DNA of 64,000 bases from Natronorubrum tibetense GA33 (GCF_000383975.1 NZ_KB913017.1:2531527-2595526), one strand, 5' to 3'. Shown: positions 8,385-17,201, counted from the first letter of the stretch. Numbers and translations: made by a program. The notes: generated by a model from the sequence alone, not told the origin.

Positions 8385-9361
8385 TCGTATTCCACCCGCG
8401 GATCGAGATAGACGTACGCCAGGTCAGCGACGAAGTTCATGATGATCACGACCGATCCCATGAGGAAGAACGCCGCCATCGCGACCGGGTAGTCGTTGCT
8501 GTTTACCGCGCGAACCATCTCGCGGCCCATTCCGGGCCAGTTGAACACCGTCTCGATGATGATCGAGCCGCCCATTGCCGTCCCCGTCGCGATCGCCATG
8601 ACCGTGACGAGCGGCAGGACCGAGTTCCGAGCGGCGTGCTTGTAGAGCACCGTCCGTTCGGGCAGTCCCTCCGCCTTCTTGATCTCGATGAAGTCCGCGT
8701 TGAGGACGTCCAGCATCGTGTTCCGCATCAGCAGCGCCGGGGTCGCCATGAAGTAGATCGCCCCCGTCAGCGCCGGCAGGAACATGTGCCGGAGGAAGTC
8801 GACCGAGCCGTACCGGGCGACGAAGCCGCCGCCGAGTTCGCCGCCGGTCGTGCGCATCCCGCTCGAGGGGAACCAGCCGAGCCAGAAGACGAAGACGGAC
8901 AGGAGAACGATTCCGATCCAGAACTCCGGCGAGGATCGCGCGACGAGAGTCGCGACGATGCTCGTCCGCTCGAACCGAGAGCCGCGCCACCAGCCCATGA
9001 GGGCACCCAGCAGGATACCGATCAGGTAGGCGATGACGAGCGAGGTCCCCATCAGAACGATCGTGTTCATAAACCGGACGACGATGATGTCTATCACCGG
9101 TTCCCGGTAAATGAACGACTCGCCGAAGTCGCCGCTGAGCAGCTGCGTGATGTAGTCGACGTACTGGATATGCATCGGTTGATCCAGTCCGAGTTCGGCG
9201 ATCCGTTGCTCGCGTTGCTCCGGCGTCATCCCGTCCATGAGGAACATCGCTGTCGGGTCGCCGGGCATCATTCGGAAGAGAACGAACAGCAGCGTAAAGA
9301 ACGCCCAAAACGTCACGATAAGCTGGAGGAACCGCCTGACGACGTACGCTCTCAGTCCCAT
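8381..9361 (-). CDS. Peptide ABC transporter permease (DppB type)
   Basis: The protein has 326 residues. The family start (VVRRFLQLIVTFWAFFTLLF) and the MMPGDP motif mark DppB/OppB permeases, which form one half of the membrane channel. Six hydrophobic segments are visible. The coupling helix lies around KAEGLPERTVLYKHAARNS. It is the first permease after the binding-protein gene, and its stop overlaps the start of the DppC-type gene. Confidence 0.92.
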   Translation of the reverse strand: MGLRAYVVRRFLQLIVTFWAFFTLLFVLFRMMPGDPTAMFLMDGMTPEQREQRIAELGLDQPMHIQYVDYITQLLSGDFGESFIYREPVIDIIVVRFMNTIVLMGTSLVIAYLIGILLGALMGWWRGSRFERTSIVATLVARSSPEFWIGIVLLSVFVFWLGWFPSSGMRTTGGELGGGFVARYGSVDFLRHMFLPALTGAIYFMATPALLMRNTMLDVLNADFIEIKKAEGLPERTVLYKHAARNSVLPLVTVMAIATGTAMGGSIIIETVFNWPGMGREMVRAVNSNDYPVAMAAFFLMGSVVIIMNFVADLAYVYLDPRVEYE

Positions 9362-9447
9362 CGCTCACCCCCGGACCTGTCGGCCGCCGCTAGTGATCTC
9401 ATATGTGCTCGTTGAAATATAATCATAGTCGGTCGCGTCAGTTCTGG

Positions 9448-11112
9448 TTACTGATCTGCACCGTAGTGGAGGCGGTTGCTGTCGTCCCAGCCGAAGCCGG
9501 CGTCGGCTAGCTCGTGGAATGCCGCGTCGGTGTCGAGGGTGAACTGCTCGACATCCGGGTTGTGCCACGCTTCGACGTGTTCCGAGATCGTCGAGTGAGT
9601 GACCGTCCCCATGCCGTCGCGAATGAGGTCGACGTAGTCCTGTTTCGGGACGCAGTAGGAGAGCGCTCGTCGGACGTGCGCCTGGTCGAACGGTTCTCGT
9701 CGCGTGTTGTACGCGATTTTCAGGTGCCCGATGTCCTGGAACTCCGCGAGACCGAAGTCGTCGTCGTCGTCGAACTCGTCGACGCGGTTCGGTTCCGGAA
9801 CCGCGCCGACGAAGTCGATTTGCCCGGACTCGAGGTCGCCCATGAGCTGGGACTCGTCGGCGCCCGGAACGCGGATGAAGTAGTCGGCGTTTGGCGGTTC
9901 GAAGTGATCGTCGAAGGCGGAGAGCTGCAGTTCCGACTGGCGCTCCCAGTCCTCGAACTGGAACGGACCGCTGCCGACGTAGTCTTCGTCCTCGTAATCG
10001 ACGGGATCGTCGACGTCACCCCAGATGTGTTCCGGGAAGAGGTAGACCTGTGCGAGAACGTTCGCCGTGAACGGCGCGAACGCTTCGGCCAGGTGGAACG
10101 TGATCTCGTTGCCGCTCGTATCGATCTCCTCGACGGAGTCGAGCAGTGCGCCGTACGTCGGCGAATCCGCAAACAGCTCGAACGAGAACTCGACGTCGTC
10201 GATCGTGACGTCCTCGCCGTCGTGCCAGGTCATACCGTCACGAATCTCGACGGTGATCGTCTGTCCGCCGTCCTCGATGACGGGATCGTCCGCCGCGGCC
10301 CACGCGGTCGGCGTCCCCTCGTCAGTGATCCGGAAGAGGCGATCGTAGATGAGTCGGACCATCTGTCGGTCCGGCGTCGCCATGTCCTGCATCGGGTTCA
10401 GCGAGATGATCTCCGAGGGGTAGCCCATTCGGACCGTGTCGTCCTCGGTTGGCTCCATCGACGTGATGTTCCAGAAGGAGTTGAGTCCCTCGCCGATCGT
10501 CGGCGTCGCGTTCGACACGCGAGCGCTGCTGTAGGGGTGGTAGCCGCCCTCGTTCGCGACCCACGTCCGCGGCTGCTCCTCCGAGAGGATTTGCTGGGCC
10601 TCGAACACCGTCTCGCGCCGTTCGTCTTCGTCGTACTGCGTGACCTGCAGTTCGGCGAGTTCGTCGTAGTCGGGGTTGTCGTATCCCGGCGTGTTGCGTC
10701 CACCCTCGACGCCGTTGCTCGAGTGGTGCATGTCGTAAATGAACGTGTGCGGATCGATCCGCTCCGGCGTTCCACCCCAGCCGAGAATCGAGGCGTCGAA
10801 ATCCTGCTCGACGACCCCCTGCTGGACGTGCGGGTCGAACTCGAGTTCTTCCATGTCGACCTCGAATCCGACGTGTTCCCAGTTTTCGGCCACCATACCA
10901 GCCAGTTCGTTTCGGCTCGAGTTCACACCGGCCGTCGGTGCGAGGAACTGGATCGGTTCGACCTCGTCCGCGAGTTCGTCGGCTCCATCGACGGGACGGT
11001 CGACGTCGTCGTCGCTGCTGATACAGCCTGCCGTCGCCATAGTTGCCCCAACGACACCCGCTGTGCCGACTGATTTTAAAAAGTCACGCCGCCGTGTGTT
11101 TCCACCTAACAT
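9448..11112 (-). CDS. Peptide ABC transporter substrate-binding lipoprotein
   Basis: The protein has 554 residues. The N-terminus carries a twin-arginine signal (RRRDFLKSVG) and a lipobox ending TAGC, so it is exported folded and lipid-anchored at about C30. The rest follows the SBP family 5 (DppA/OppA) pattern: an early conserved block near the first lobe, a central block with TWHDGEDVTIDDVEFSFE, and a C-terminal lobe. It captures peptides outside the cell and passes them to the permeases encoded downstream. It is the first gene of the operon. Confidence 0.92.
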   Translation of the reverse strand: MLGGNTRRRDFLKSVGTAGVVGATMATAGCISSDDDVDRPVDGADELADEVEPIQFLAPTAGVNSSRNELAGMVAENWEHVGFEVDMEELEFDPHVQQGVVEQDFDASILGWGGTPERIDPHTFIYDMHHSSNGVEGGRNTPGYDNPDYDELAELQVTQYDEDERRETVFEAQQILSEEQPRTWVANEGGYHPYSSARVSNATPTIGEGLNSFWNITSMEPTEDDTVRMGYPSEIISLNPMQDMATPDRQMVRLIYDRLFRITDEGTPTAWAAADDPVIEDGGQTITVEIRDGMTWHDGEDVTIDDVEFSFELFADSPTYGALLDSVEEIDTSGNEITFHLAEAFAPFTANVLAQVYLFPEHIWGDVDDPVDYEDEDYVGSGPFQFEDWERQSELQLSAFDDHFEPPNADYFIRVPGADESQLMGDLESGQIDFVGAVPEPNRVDEFDDDDDFGLAEFQDIGHLKIAYNTRREPFDQAHVRRALSYCVPKQDYVDLIRDGMGTVTHSTISEHVEAWHNPDVEQFTLDTDAAFHELADAGFGWDDSNRLHYGADQ

Positions 11113-11137
11113 ATACCCTTCGAGGTTAGATTAGGAA

Positions 11138-11146
11138 TATATAAAC
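11138..11146 (-). promoter_or_regulatory. TATA box of the peptide importer operon
   Basis: Read on the minus strand this is TTTATATAT, centred about 30 bases before the ATG at 11112. The spacing predicts a nearly leaderless transcript. The surrounding 11113-11300 segment is distinctly AT-rich. Confidence 0.6.
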
Positions 11147-11357
11147 TTTATGGAATGGCACTATTTTCACTATCAAGAAACGTATACCATCGACAGATCA
11201 TTGCGGTAAAATTGTATTTGTGTCATTCTGTTCAACAATAGACCGGATAGTACAGGTATGTTAACTTAGTCATTTAACAGTTATCAGTGGCGACCGTTGG
11301 TGTGTGTACGGAGCACATCTCAGGGGCGGCGTCGCTCATCGACCGGTTTCGAGCCCC

Positions 11358-11365
11358 TTTTTTAT
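11358..11365 (+). promoter_or_regulatory. TATA box of the tsr3 gene
   Basis: TTTTTATA lies centred about 26 bases before GTG 11387. This supports a leaderless mRNA and decides the start against the longer open frame from 11297. Confidence 0.65.
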
Positions 11366-11386
11366 ACGCACGGCCACTCCAGAGGT

Positions 11387-11917
11387 GTGGAGTGCCACGT
11401 CTACTACGAGGGTGACGACGACCCGAAGAAGTGCACCGCGCGTCGCCTCGAGAAGTTCGATAAGGCCACCCTCTACCGACGGATGGAACAGGTGCCCTAC
11501 GGCGTCGTTCTCAACCCCCACGCCGACCAGGCGCTCTCGCCGGCCGACGTCGAGGACGGACTCGGAACGGTCGTCGCGCTCGACTGCTCGTGGGAGTCCG
11601 CCGAAGCCGCCTCGTTCCGAATGAACGGCGTCCATCGGGCACTCCCCTTTCTCGTCGCCGCGAATCCGGTCAACTACGGCCGGCCGTTCCGGCTCACCAC
11701 CGTCGAGGCGCTCGCCGCCGCCTGCTGCATCTTCGACGCGTACGAGCGCGCTGAAGACCTCCTCGAGCCGTTCCGCTGGGGCGAGACCTTCCTCACGCTC
11801 AACGAGGAACCCCTGCGCCGCTACAGCGAGTGTGCCGACTCGAGCGAGATCGTCGCGGTCCAAGACGACTATCTGGCCGACGAGGACGCCGATGGAGAGG
11901 AACTGACCGACGGGTAG
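11387..11917 (+). CDS. tsr3: 16S rRNA aminocarboxypropyltransferase Tsr3 (DUF367)
   Basis: The protein has 176 residues from GTG 11387. Tsr3 transfers the aminocarboxypropyl group of S-adenosylmethionine to a hypermodified small-subunit rRNA uridine. The family start ([20 protein letters not shown]) is exact in style, and later blocks ([44 protein letters not shown]) match the known fold. The upstream open frame is excluded by the TATA box at 11358-11365. The acidic C-terminal tail ends in a tandem duplication that continues past the stop. Confidence 0.9.
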   Translation: MECHVYYEGDDDPKKCTARRLEKFDKATLYRRMEQVPYGVVLNPHADQALSPADVEDGLGTVVALDCSWESAEAASFRMNGVHRALPFLVAANPVNYGRPFRLTTVEALAAACCIFDAYERAEDLLEPFRWGETFLTLNEEPLRRYSECADSSEIVAVQDDYLADEDADGEELTDG

Positions 11918-11986
11918 TCTGTCGACGAACTGACCGACGAGGACGTCGATGGGAAGGTACTGTCCGACGAGTACCTGCCACCGACG
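11873..11986 (+). repeat. In-frame 57 bp tandem duplication across the tsr3 stop codon
   Basis: Two units, 11873-11929 and 11930-11986, share most of their first 43 bases. The first encodes the acidic tsr3 tail ([14 protein letters not shown]) and its TAG. The second would encode a close copy of that tail (LTDEDVDGKVLSDE) but lies after the stop. The 57-base period equals 19 codons. Confidence 0.7.
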
Positions 11987-12150
11987 GGAACGGTCGGAAC
12001 GATGTCGACCGCACACTTCTCACGGCTGCGGTGCAGATGGTCTTCTACACGGGTTAGCCCTTATAGACGGGTTTTACGGCTGATTTCTCGTGTCCGTCCC
12101 ACGCGAGCATCGGAGCTGTCGGCCGGTTTCGGGACCACGGGACCACAGCG

Positions 12151-12157
12151 GTTATAT
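12151..12157 (+). promoter_or_regulatory. TATA box of rpl40e
   Basis: TTATATG is centred about 26 bases before ATG 12180, which predicts a leaderless ribosomal protein mRNA. Confidence 0.65.
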
Positions 12158-12179
12158 GTGCGACCAGCTAACGACCGAT

Positions 12180-12329
12180 ATGGCCAGTTTCGACGCCGCG
12201 GAAAAACGAACGCTCGAGAAGATGATCTGCATGCGCTGTAACGCCCGTAACTCTCAGAAAGCCAAGCGCTGTCGCAAGTGCGGCTACGCGAAGCTTCGAC
12301 CGAAAGCGAAAGAGGCTCGCGCCGCATAA
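12180..12329 (+). CDS. rpl40e: 50S ribosomal protein L40e
   Basis: This is a 49-residue, lysine/arginine-rich protein with a C4 zinc site: CMRC (C17, C20) and CRKCG (about C31, C34). The sequence around ICMRCNARN and [15 protein letters not shown] is the archaeal L40e signature. It is a component of the large ribosomal subunit. The start at 12180 fits both the family length and the TATA box at 12151. An open frame back to 12090 is a false extension. Confidence 0.95.
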   Translation: MASFDAAEKRTLEKMICMRCNARNSQKAKRCRKCGYAKLRPKAKEARAA

Positions 12330-12384
12330 TCAATCCGGTCGCAAACGAGTTCTCGAGCCGATCCAATATCGTCCAGCGAGGGCT

Positions 12385-12813
12385 TTAGTCGGTTGAAAAC
12401 GGTGTTTCTTCGATTTCGGCACAGCTGTCGAGCAGCGTCGTGAGCCGGGTGGACGGCTGTCGATAGCGAACCGTCCCGCTTCGGCGGTCGTACTCGACGA
12501 TATCCCTCGCCGTAAGCCTCGGCAGATCGACGTGCATCAGGGCCAGTCTCGTCTCTTCGATTCGCTCGTCGATATCCGTGGTGGGATCGGGTTCGTCGGT
12601 GACGAGCCTCGCCAACTCGTCGACGGTGGTGACCTCGAGTTCGCGTAAATAGTAGAGTGCGTGCCGTCGGCGGTGCGTAGCGAGGAGATTCAGCAGCTGA
12701 TCCACCCCTTCTCGATCGCGACCGTCACTGGCACCACCATCGGTTCGGATTCTGCAGTCGGCTGTATCGCTCCCGTATGCGATATCCGAAACGACCCCCA
12801 CGTCGTTAGACAT
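12385..12813 (-). CDS. DUF7344-like winged-helix protein
   Basis: The protein has 142 residues from ATG 12813. The block VDQLLNLLATHRRRHALYYL followed by VTTVDELARLV is the haloarchaeal ArsR-like winged-helix pattern. The block LALMHVDLPRLTARDIVEYD is its wing region. It is likely a DNA-binding regulator with an unknown target. A TTG at 12825 would add four residues. It is convergent with rpl40e. Confidence 0.75.
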   Translation of the reverse strand: MSNDVGVVSDIAYGSDTADCRIRTDGGASDGRDREGVDQLLNLLATHRRRHALYYLRELEVTTVDELARLVTDEPDPTTDIDERIEETRLALMHVDLPRLTARDIVEYDRRSGTVRYRQPSTRLTTLLDSCAEIEETPFSTD

Positions 12814-12926
12814 ACGACTAGACAATTACTATAGCAAATTAGCTGTTATGGCCGGCAGGCGACCACTCCACAAGCATATGAGATCAAACACCGCGGCACT
12901 CGAAAGAATGGCCGCCGTCCGCGTTG

Positions 12927-12983
12927 CTACTCGTCGGAATACTTCGGCTCCCGTTTCTCAGCCCGCCCGAGCGCCGTCTCAGA
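12927..12983 (-). repeat. Duplicated 3' end of the downstream MBL hydrolase gene
   Basis: Bases 12932-12977 repeat 13096-13141 exactly (46 bp), and near-identity continues to about 12983. Read on the minus strand, the copy encodes the same C-terminal residues (TALGRAEKREPKYSD) followed by its own in-frame stop; the last residue is Glu instead of Gly. The two copies are 164 bases apart and the sequence between them has no gene. Confidence 0.8.
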
Positions 12984-13090
12984 CCCACCTTTTTCTCGTC
13001 GGGTTCGCGTCGCGATGCTCGCTCACCGCTTCTCGAAAAATCTGGACCAAAAATCCGCTCGCTCCCGTCGGTCGCTCGCGGCACGATTAC

Positions 13091-13702
13091 CTAACCGTCG
13101 GAATACTTCGGCTCCCGTTTCTCAGCCCGCCCGAGCGCCGTTTCGACCACGTCCCTTACGTCGCCGTGGAAGACGTCGCCGTGGCCCGCGTACAGGTGTT
13201 CGATGTTCTCGGGCATGGCCTCGAGCAGGTCCCGAATGCTCTCGATGAGCCGGTCGCGGGATTGGCCGGCCATATCGGTGCGACCGAAGCTCCCGTAGTC
13301 GAATGCGCCATCGTCGTGGACGACGACGTCGCCCGAGAACAGCGCGCTTTCGGAGACGAACGAGACGTGGTCGTCAGCGTGTCCGGGCGTGTAGACCGCG
13401 TCGAACGACTCGCCGCCGATCGGAACCGCGTCGCCGTCCGCGATTTCGTGGGTCCGCGTGGGGTGGTCGTCGTAGGCGTACACGTCGGGATCGAACGCGT
13501 CGACGACGGCCTCGAGTTGGGCGACGTGATCGCCGTGTTGGTGGGTCATGACGACGGTGTCGACGTCGTCGGTGTGAGACCGAATTTCGTCGACGACGCC
13601 GTCCCAGGCACCGGCGTCGACCAGCGTGGTTTCCTCACCGACTACCAGGAACGCGTTGCAGGTGAACGTCTCCGCCGCCTCCGTGACGTGATGGACCTCC
13701 AT
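13091..13702 (-). CDS. MBL-fold metallo-hydrolase
   Basis: The protein has 203 residues from ATG 13702. The metal-binding signature is HQHGDH (THQHGDHVAQ), with later ligands in TPGHADDH, FSGDVVVHDD and YAGHGD. This is a single-domain metallo-beta-lactamase fold of the glyoxalase II-like type; the substrate cannot be told from sequence. The open frame continues upstream to 13858 but that part is not family-like. The last 15 codons are duplicated downstream at 12927-12983. Confidence 0.85.
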   Translation of the reverse strand: MEVHHVTEAAETFTCNAFLVVGEETTLVDAGAWDGVVDEIRSHTDDVDTVVMTHQHGDHVAQLEAVVDAFDPDVYAYDDHPTRTHEIADGDAVPIGGESFDAVYTPGHADDHVSFVSESALFSGDVVVHDDGAFDYGSFGRTDMAGQSRDRLIESIRDLLEAMPENIEHLYAGHGDVFHGDVRDVVETALGRAEKREPKYSDG

Positions 13703-13863
13703 AGACGACGACTCGAGGGCCGGCCCCAAAATGGTGCCGTCCGAGGAAGACCACGACACTATCCGGACCCCGTCGGAGTCACCACTGAACTCGTCTCGAC
13801 GCGGTTTCGATCCGCTCGAGTGACCGTCCCGACTCGGATCCTCGCGAGAACTGAGCAACCACG

Positions 13864-13874
13864 AAATTTTTTAG
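13864..13874 (+). promoter_or_regulatory. TATA-like element for the DUF5786-DUF99 pair
   Basis: AAATTTTTTAG is centred about 30 bases before ATG 13899, at the distance expected for a leaderless or near-leaderless transcript. Confidence 0.5.
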
Positions 13875-13898
13875 CCGGAAGGTCGTAGATGACTCCGT

Positions 13899-14069
13899 AT
13901 GGGATTCGGGAGCTACGACGAATCCGAGCAACAGGAAGTCGACGCTGATTTTGACGACGACACGGTACAATCCGGTGAGAACAGCCACGATGGATCGATC
14001 GAGTTCGAGAACGGCGCCTCCAGCGACGAGTTGCTCGATCGACTTCAGGAGATCAAAGACGAGGACTGA
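13899..14069 (+). CDS. DUF5786 family small acidic protein
   Basis: This is a 56-residue, strongly acidic protein. The start MGFGSYDESEQQE and the end DELLDRLQEIKDED match the small haloarchaeal DUF5786 family, whose function is unknown. It is too short for most gene tracks. Its stop overlaps the start of the DUF99 gene (TGATG), so the two are almost certainly co-transcribed and translationally coupled. Confidence 0.8.
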   Translation: MGFGSYDESEQQEVDADFDDDTVQSGENSHDGSIEFENGASSDELLDRLQEIKDED

Positions 14070-14641
14070 TGAAGCCCGGGGTGCGGGCGCTGGGCGTTGC
14101 CGAATCGGTTCGCGGTGACGCGAATCGCGACCGAAGCACGCTTGCCGGTGCAGTCGTCCGCGCCGACCGCGTTATGGACGGACTCGCATACCGTTCGTGC
14201 ACCGTCGGCGGCACCGACGCGACCGACGCCGTGGTGGCGCTCCTCGAGGACCTCGGTCGGCCCGACGTGCGGTACGTACTGCTCGGCGCCATCGCCCCCG
14301 CCTGGTACAATCTCCTCGATCTCGCTCGAATTCGGGAGGCTGCCGGCCGGCCAGTGATCGCCGTCACGTTCGAAGCGAGCGACGGTCTCGAGGGCGGTCT
14401 CCGCGACGCCTTCTCGGACGCTGCCCTCGAGCAGCGCCTCGAGACTTATCGGTCCCTGCCCGAGCGACGAGCGCTGTCGGTCAACGACGAGACCGTCTAC
14501 GTGCGACACGTCGGCTGCGATGCCGAGACGGCCGACGAGGTCGTCCGGGCGTTCACGCCCGAGGGCGGCCGGCCGGAGCCGATTCGGGTCGCGAGGGTCG
14601 CGGCTCGAGCGGGGGATACGTATCTCGACTCACTCGAGTAA
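14069..14641 (+). CDS. DUF99 (UPF0215) family protein
   Basis: The protein has 190 residues. The opening KPGVRALGVAES, the central DATDAVVALLEDLGRPDVRY followed by LLGAIAPAWYNLLDL, and PVIAVTFE are characteristic of DUF99, an archaeal family related to endonuclease V-like folds. Function is unknown; a nucleic-acid role is only suggested by fold. It overlaps the DUF5786 stop. Confidence 0.88.
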   Translation: MKPGVRALGVAESVRGDANRDRSTLAGAVVRADRVMDGLAYRSCTVGGTDATDAVVALLEDLGRPDVRYVLLGAIAPAWYNLLDLARIREAAGRPVIAVTFEASDGLEGGLRDAFSDAALEQRLETYRSLPERRALSVNDETVYVRHVGCDAETADEVVRAFTPEGGRPEPIRVARVAARAGDTYLDSLE

Positions 14642-14747
14642 CTCGCTTGGCGTCGCTCGACCGACCGTCGCGGACCGGTAGCAGCCTTATCGACCTATTG
14701 CCGAGCGAAAGCGGATTGTACCCTGTTGGGAGCTGTATATCCCGTGA

Positions 14748-14799
14748 GACCGATACCTCAGACCGATATCCCAGACCGATATCCCAGACCGATACCAAC
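14748..14799. repeat. Four 13 bp tandem repeats upstream of the uracil-DNA glycosylase gene
   Basis: Four consecutive 13-base units start with GACCGATA at 14748, 14761, 14774 and 14787. The middle two are identical (GACCGATATCCCA). They end about 47 bases before ATG 14846, a suitable place for a repeated operator, but they could be simple slippage repeats. Confidence 0.75.
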
Positions 14800-14845
14800 A
14801 ACTGCGACCCGAAAGACGTAGTAGTCGCCCGTTTGATCCTCCGAT

Positions 14846-15454
14846 ATGGGAACGATGGACGAGTCAGGGCTCTGTGTCAGCGAGTGTTCGCGCTGTCCGG
14901 CGCTCGTGGACTCTCGCAGCCGGATCGTCAACGGAACCGGGCCCGAGGACGCCGACATGCTGTTCGTCGGCGAAGGGCCGGGGGCACAGGAGGACAGCGA
15001 GGGCGAACCCTTCGTCGGTCGAAGCGGCTCCGTTCTCGACGACGGGCTCCGGAGCGTCGGCCTGATTCGTGAGGACGTTCGAATCACCAACTGCGTTCGT
15101 TGTCGGCCGCCGGAGAACCGCGATCCAACGACCGAGGAACTCGAGAACTGCCGCGGCTACCTCGAGCGGGAGATCGACCTCCTCGACCCGGAGATTATCG
15201 TTACGCTGGGAAAAGTGCCCAGCGAGCACCTGCTGGGGCGGTCGGTGGCGGTGACGAAAGAAGCGGGCTCGATCGAGGAGGTTCGGATCGACGGGACGCC
15301 GCGGCGCGTGCTGCTCTGTGTCCATCCGGCGGCGACGCTGTACGATCGAAGCCAGGAGGACACGTTCACCGAGGCGCTCGAGCGAGCCGCGTCCCTCGCC
15401 GGCGTCGACGGGAGCGACGGCGGAAGCGGGCAAACCCGACTCGACGGCTTTTGA
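14846..15454 (+). CDS. Family 4 uracil-DNA glycosylase
   Basis: The protein has 202 residues. It removes uracil from DNA, arising from cytosine deamination, at the start of base excision repair. Motif A is GEGPGAQED with GEPFVG, and the C-terminal motif is HPAA. Cysteines at 14 and 17 (CSRC) and the later pair in TNCVRCRPPENR fit the [4Fe-4S] cluster of family 4. The start could also be the Met at residue 4. The 13 bp tandem repeats lie just upstream. Confidence 0.92.
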   Translation: MGTMDESGLCVSECSRCPALVDSRSRIVNGTGPEDADMLFVGEGPGAQEDSEGEPFVGRSGSVLDDGLRSVGLIREDVRITNCVRCRPPENRDPTTEELENCRGYLEREIDLLDPEIIVTLGKVPSEHLLGRSVAVTKEAGSIEEVRIDGTPRRVLLCVHPAATLYDRSQEDTFTEALERAASLAGVDGSDGGSGQTRLDGF

Positions 15455-15617
15455 GACCGTGTTCGGATAGCAGCGGGCTATTCTCAGTGCTATCGAGACG
15501 AGTTGACGATCGACGCTGCCGACGAGATCGACGGTGCTATCGAGACGGAACCGCCGAGCTGTGGCGAACACTGCGCGGATGGAAACCCACTTGCCGCTCG
15601 GCTTCCCATCTCCAGCT

Positions 15618-16268
15618 ATGAACGCGACCCAGCAATCTCTCGCGTCCGTCGTCATCGTCGACTACGGACTGGGGAACCTGCGCAGCGTCACCCGCGGTCT
15701 CGAGCGTGCGGGTGCCGACGTCGAAATCACCGACGATGTCGAGGCCTTTGCCGCGGCCGACGGAGTCGTCCTCCCCGGCGTCGGTGCGTTCCGCGAGGGC
15801 GTCGAGAACGCCGATCCGCTTCGGGAGGATCTCCTCGAGGTCGCCGAGTCCGGAACCCCGCTGTTCGGTATCTGCCTCGGCATGCAGATGCTGCTGACGA
15901 CCAGTGAGGAGGGTGAGAACGACGGTGAGTCGGCCGTGCAGGGACTGGACCTGATTCCGGGCACCAACGTCCGATTCGCGGAGGGCCAGAAAGTGCCCCA
16001 CATGGGCTGGAACGAACTGAACGTCGAGCGTGACCACCCCTTGGTCGAGGGCGTGGATGGAGAGTACGCCTACTTCGTCCACTCCTACTACGCCATGCCC
16101 GACGACGACGATGCGACGGTAGCGACGACCGACTACGAACGCGAGTTCCCGTCGATCGTCGCGAACGAGGCGGGGAACGTCTTCGGTACCCAGTTTCACC
16201 CCGAAAAGAGCGGCGAGACGGGCCTACAGATTCTGCGGAATTTCGTCGAAATCTGCGCTGAGGAGTGA
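15618..16268 (+). CDS. hisH: Imidazole glycerol phosphate synthase subunit HisH
   Basis: The protein has 216 residues from ATG 15618. HisH is the glutaminase half of the enzyme that makes imidazole glycerol phosphate in histidine synthesis; ammonia passes to HisF. The start (VVIVDYGLGNLRSV), LPGVGAFREG, the nucleophile motif GICLGMQ and the His/Glu pair in FHPEKSG are all present. No other his genes are adjacent. Open sequence back to 15534 is not family-like. Confidence 0.95.
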   Translation: MNATQQSLASVVIVDYGLGNLRSVTRGLERAGADVEITDDVEAFAAADGVVLPGVGAFREGVENADPLREDLLEVAESGTPLFGICLGMQMLLTTSEEGENDGESAVQGLDLIPGTNVRFAEGQKVPHMGWNELNVERDHPLVEGVDGEYAYFVHSYYAMPDDDDATVATTDYEREFPSIVANEAGNVFGTQFHPEKSGETGLQILRNFVEICAEE

Positions 16269-16380
16269 TTTTAGCCTCCGGTTTCAGCTTACGGGGCGGC
16301 TCGGATCCGTGAGGGACGTGTTTTCTCGAGGGTGATTGTCTCGAGAGCACGATTCATCGGGACGGATCCCGTCTGGAGAC

Positions 16381-16402
16381 ACACCCCACGGTGCCGCTGT
16401 AT
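16381..16402 (-). repeat. ORB-like box, inverted copy
   Basis: Read on the minus strand this is ATACAGCGGCACCGTGGGGT, in opposite orientation to the array beginning at 16694. It forms the left border of the predicted origin. Confidence 0.75.
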
Positions 16403-16469
16403 AGGTGCGAGAGATCGTTCCTGCGTCCCGTATTCGACGGGATCGGCGGAAACCGTCGGAACCGTTCTC

Positions 16470-16515
16470 GAACGTATACCCTTCTCAGAACGTCACTACT
16501 AAATACTAGTCCTGT
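16470..16515. other. Candidate DNA unwinding element
   Basis: This patch, including TACTAAATACTAGT, is clearly more AT-rich than its surroundings. It lies between the inverted box (16381) and the first direct box (16694), where haloarchaeal origins are expected to melt. No repeat or gene is present. Confidence 0.45.
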
Positions 16516-16693
16516 GTCACCGACCACTGAGAGTATTGCACGCGGAGCGACGGCGTCGGTTTTGAACGCGGATTCGCCGCTCGAGTCGAACTGAACCGCT
16601 CTCTACTTCCGTTTGTATCCTGCCGTGACGAACGCTCCTCCCGGTTTTCCACGTTCCAGTGGGAAGTTCAACAACCCACAGTCCTCCGCACTG

Positions 16694-17201
16694 ATACAGC
16701 GGCACTCCGGGGTGTGTGACCCACTATACAGCGGCATCGAGGGGTGTGAAACTATCGGCTCGGCTGCTATAGAACCCCACTCGTGCTTATACAGCGGAAT
16801 TGTGGTTTCGCCGCGACCGTTTCCGACTTTCCTCGCATATCTCTCGTGGTTCGTCCGGGAGTCAGGGACGTTGAAACCAGTAGTACACCGGAATCGTCCC
16901 ATCACGATACAGCGGCACTCCGGGGTTGTTCCTCCCACAATTTCGCCCTACCACGACTGCTATCGCGACGATACAGCGGCACTCCGGGGTTGTCGCCGAA
17001 CCGATACAGCGGAACCGTGGGGTCCGATGCGGTCATTGGCAGACGGCTACTGTACAGCGGAATTGTGGGGTTGGATAGCACTGATACAGCGGAAACGAGG
17101 GGTTCGACAGAACTAATACAGCGGCATCGAGGGGTGTGCTTTACGGTCTTGAGGGGGGAAAGAGCATTGATTGCACGCTATACAGCGGCAACCAGGTTCC
17201 G
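16694..17201 (+). repeat. Array of direct ORB-like boxes
   Basis: Direct copies start at 16694, 16726, 16789, 16907, 16971, 17004, 17052, 17084, 17116 and 17180. Most read ATACAGCGG then C or A, A, four variable bases and GGGGT. The copies at 16789 and 17180 have lost the G-string (GGTTT, AGGTT). The pairs 16907/16971 and 16726/17116 are identical over about 22 bases. The bases between copies are unrelated, unlike a simple tandem array. Confidence 0.85.

Larger units (their letters stand above)
16381..17201. other. Replication origin with ORB-like repeat array
   Basis: The segment upstream of the orc1/cdc6 gene holds about 11 copies of a roughly 22 bp motif, ATACAGCGG followed by A-containing variable bases and GGGGT. 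One inverted copy (16381-16402) and the direct copies are separated by an AT-rich patch. This layout (origin recognition boxes with a G-string, inverted boxes around an unwinding element, adjacent initiator gene) is the known design of haloarchaeal origins. Open frames through the array have no family resemblance. Origin activity is inferred. Confidence 0.8.

Noticed and set aside
9514-11073. A 519-codon frame antisense to the peptide-binding protein gene
   Set aside because: Shadow frame of the same kind; the minus-strand protein has a Tat signal and the SBP family 5 pattern.
16381-17201. Possible CRISPR array
   Set aside because: The repeats are irregularly spaced, vary in their middle, occur in both orientations and have no cas genes; they fit ORB boxes next to an initiator gene.
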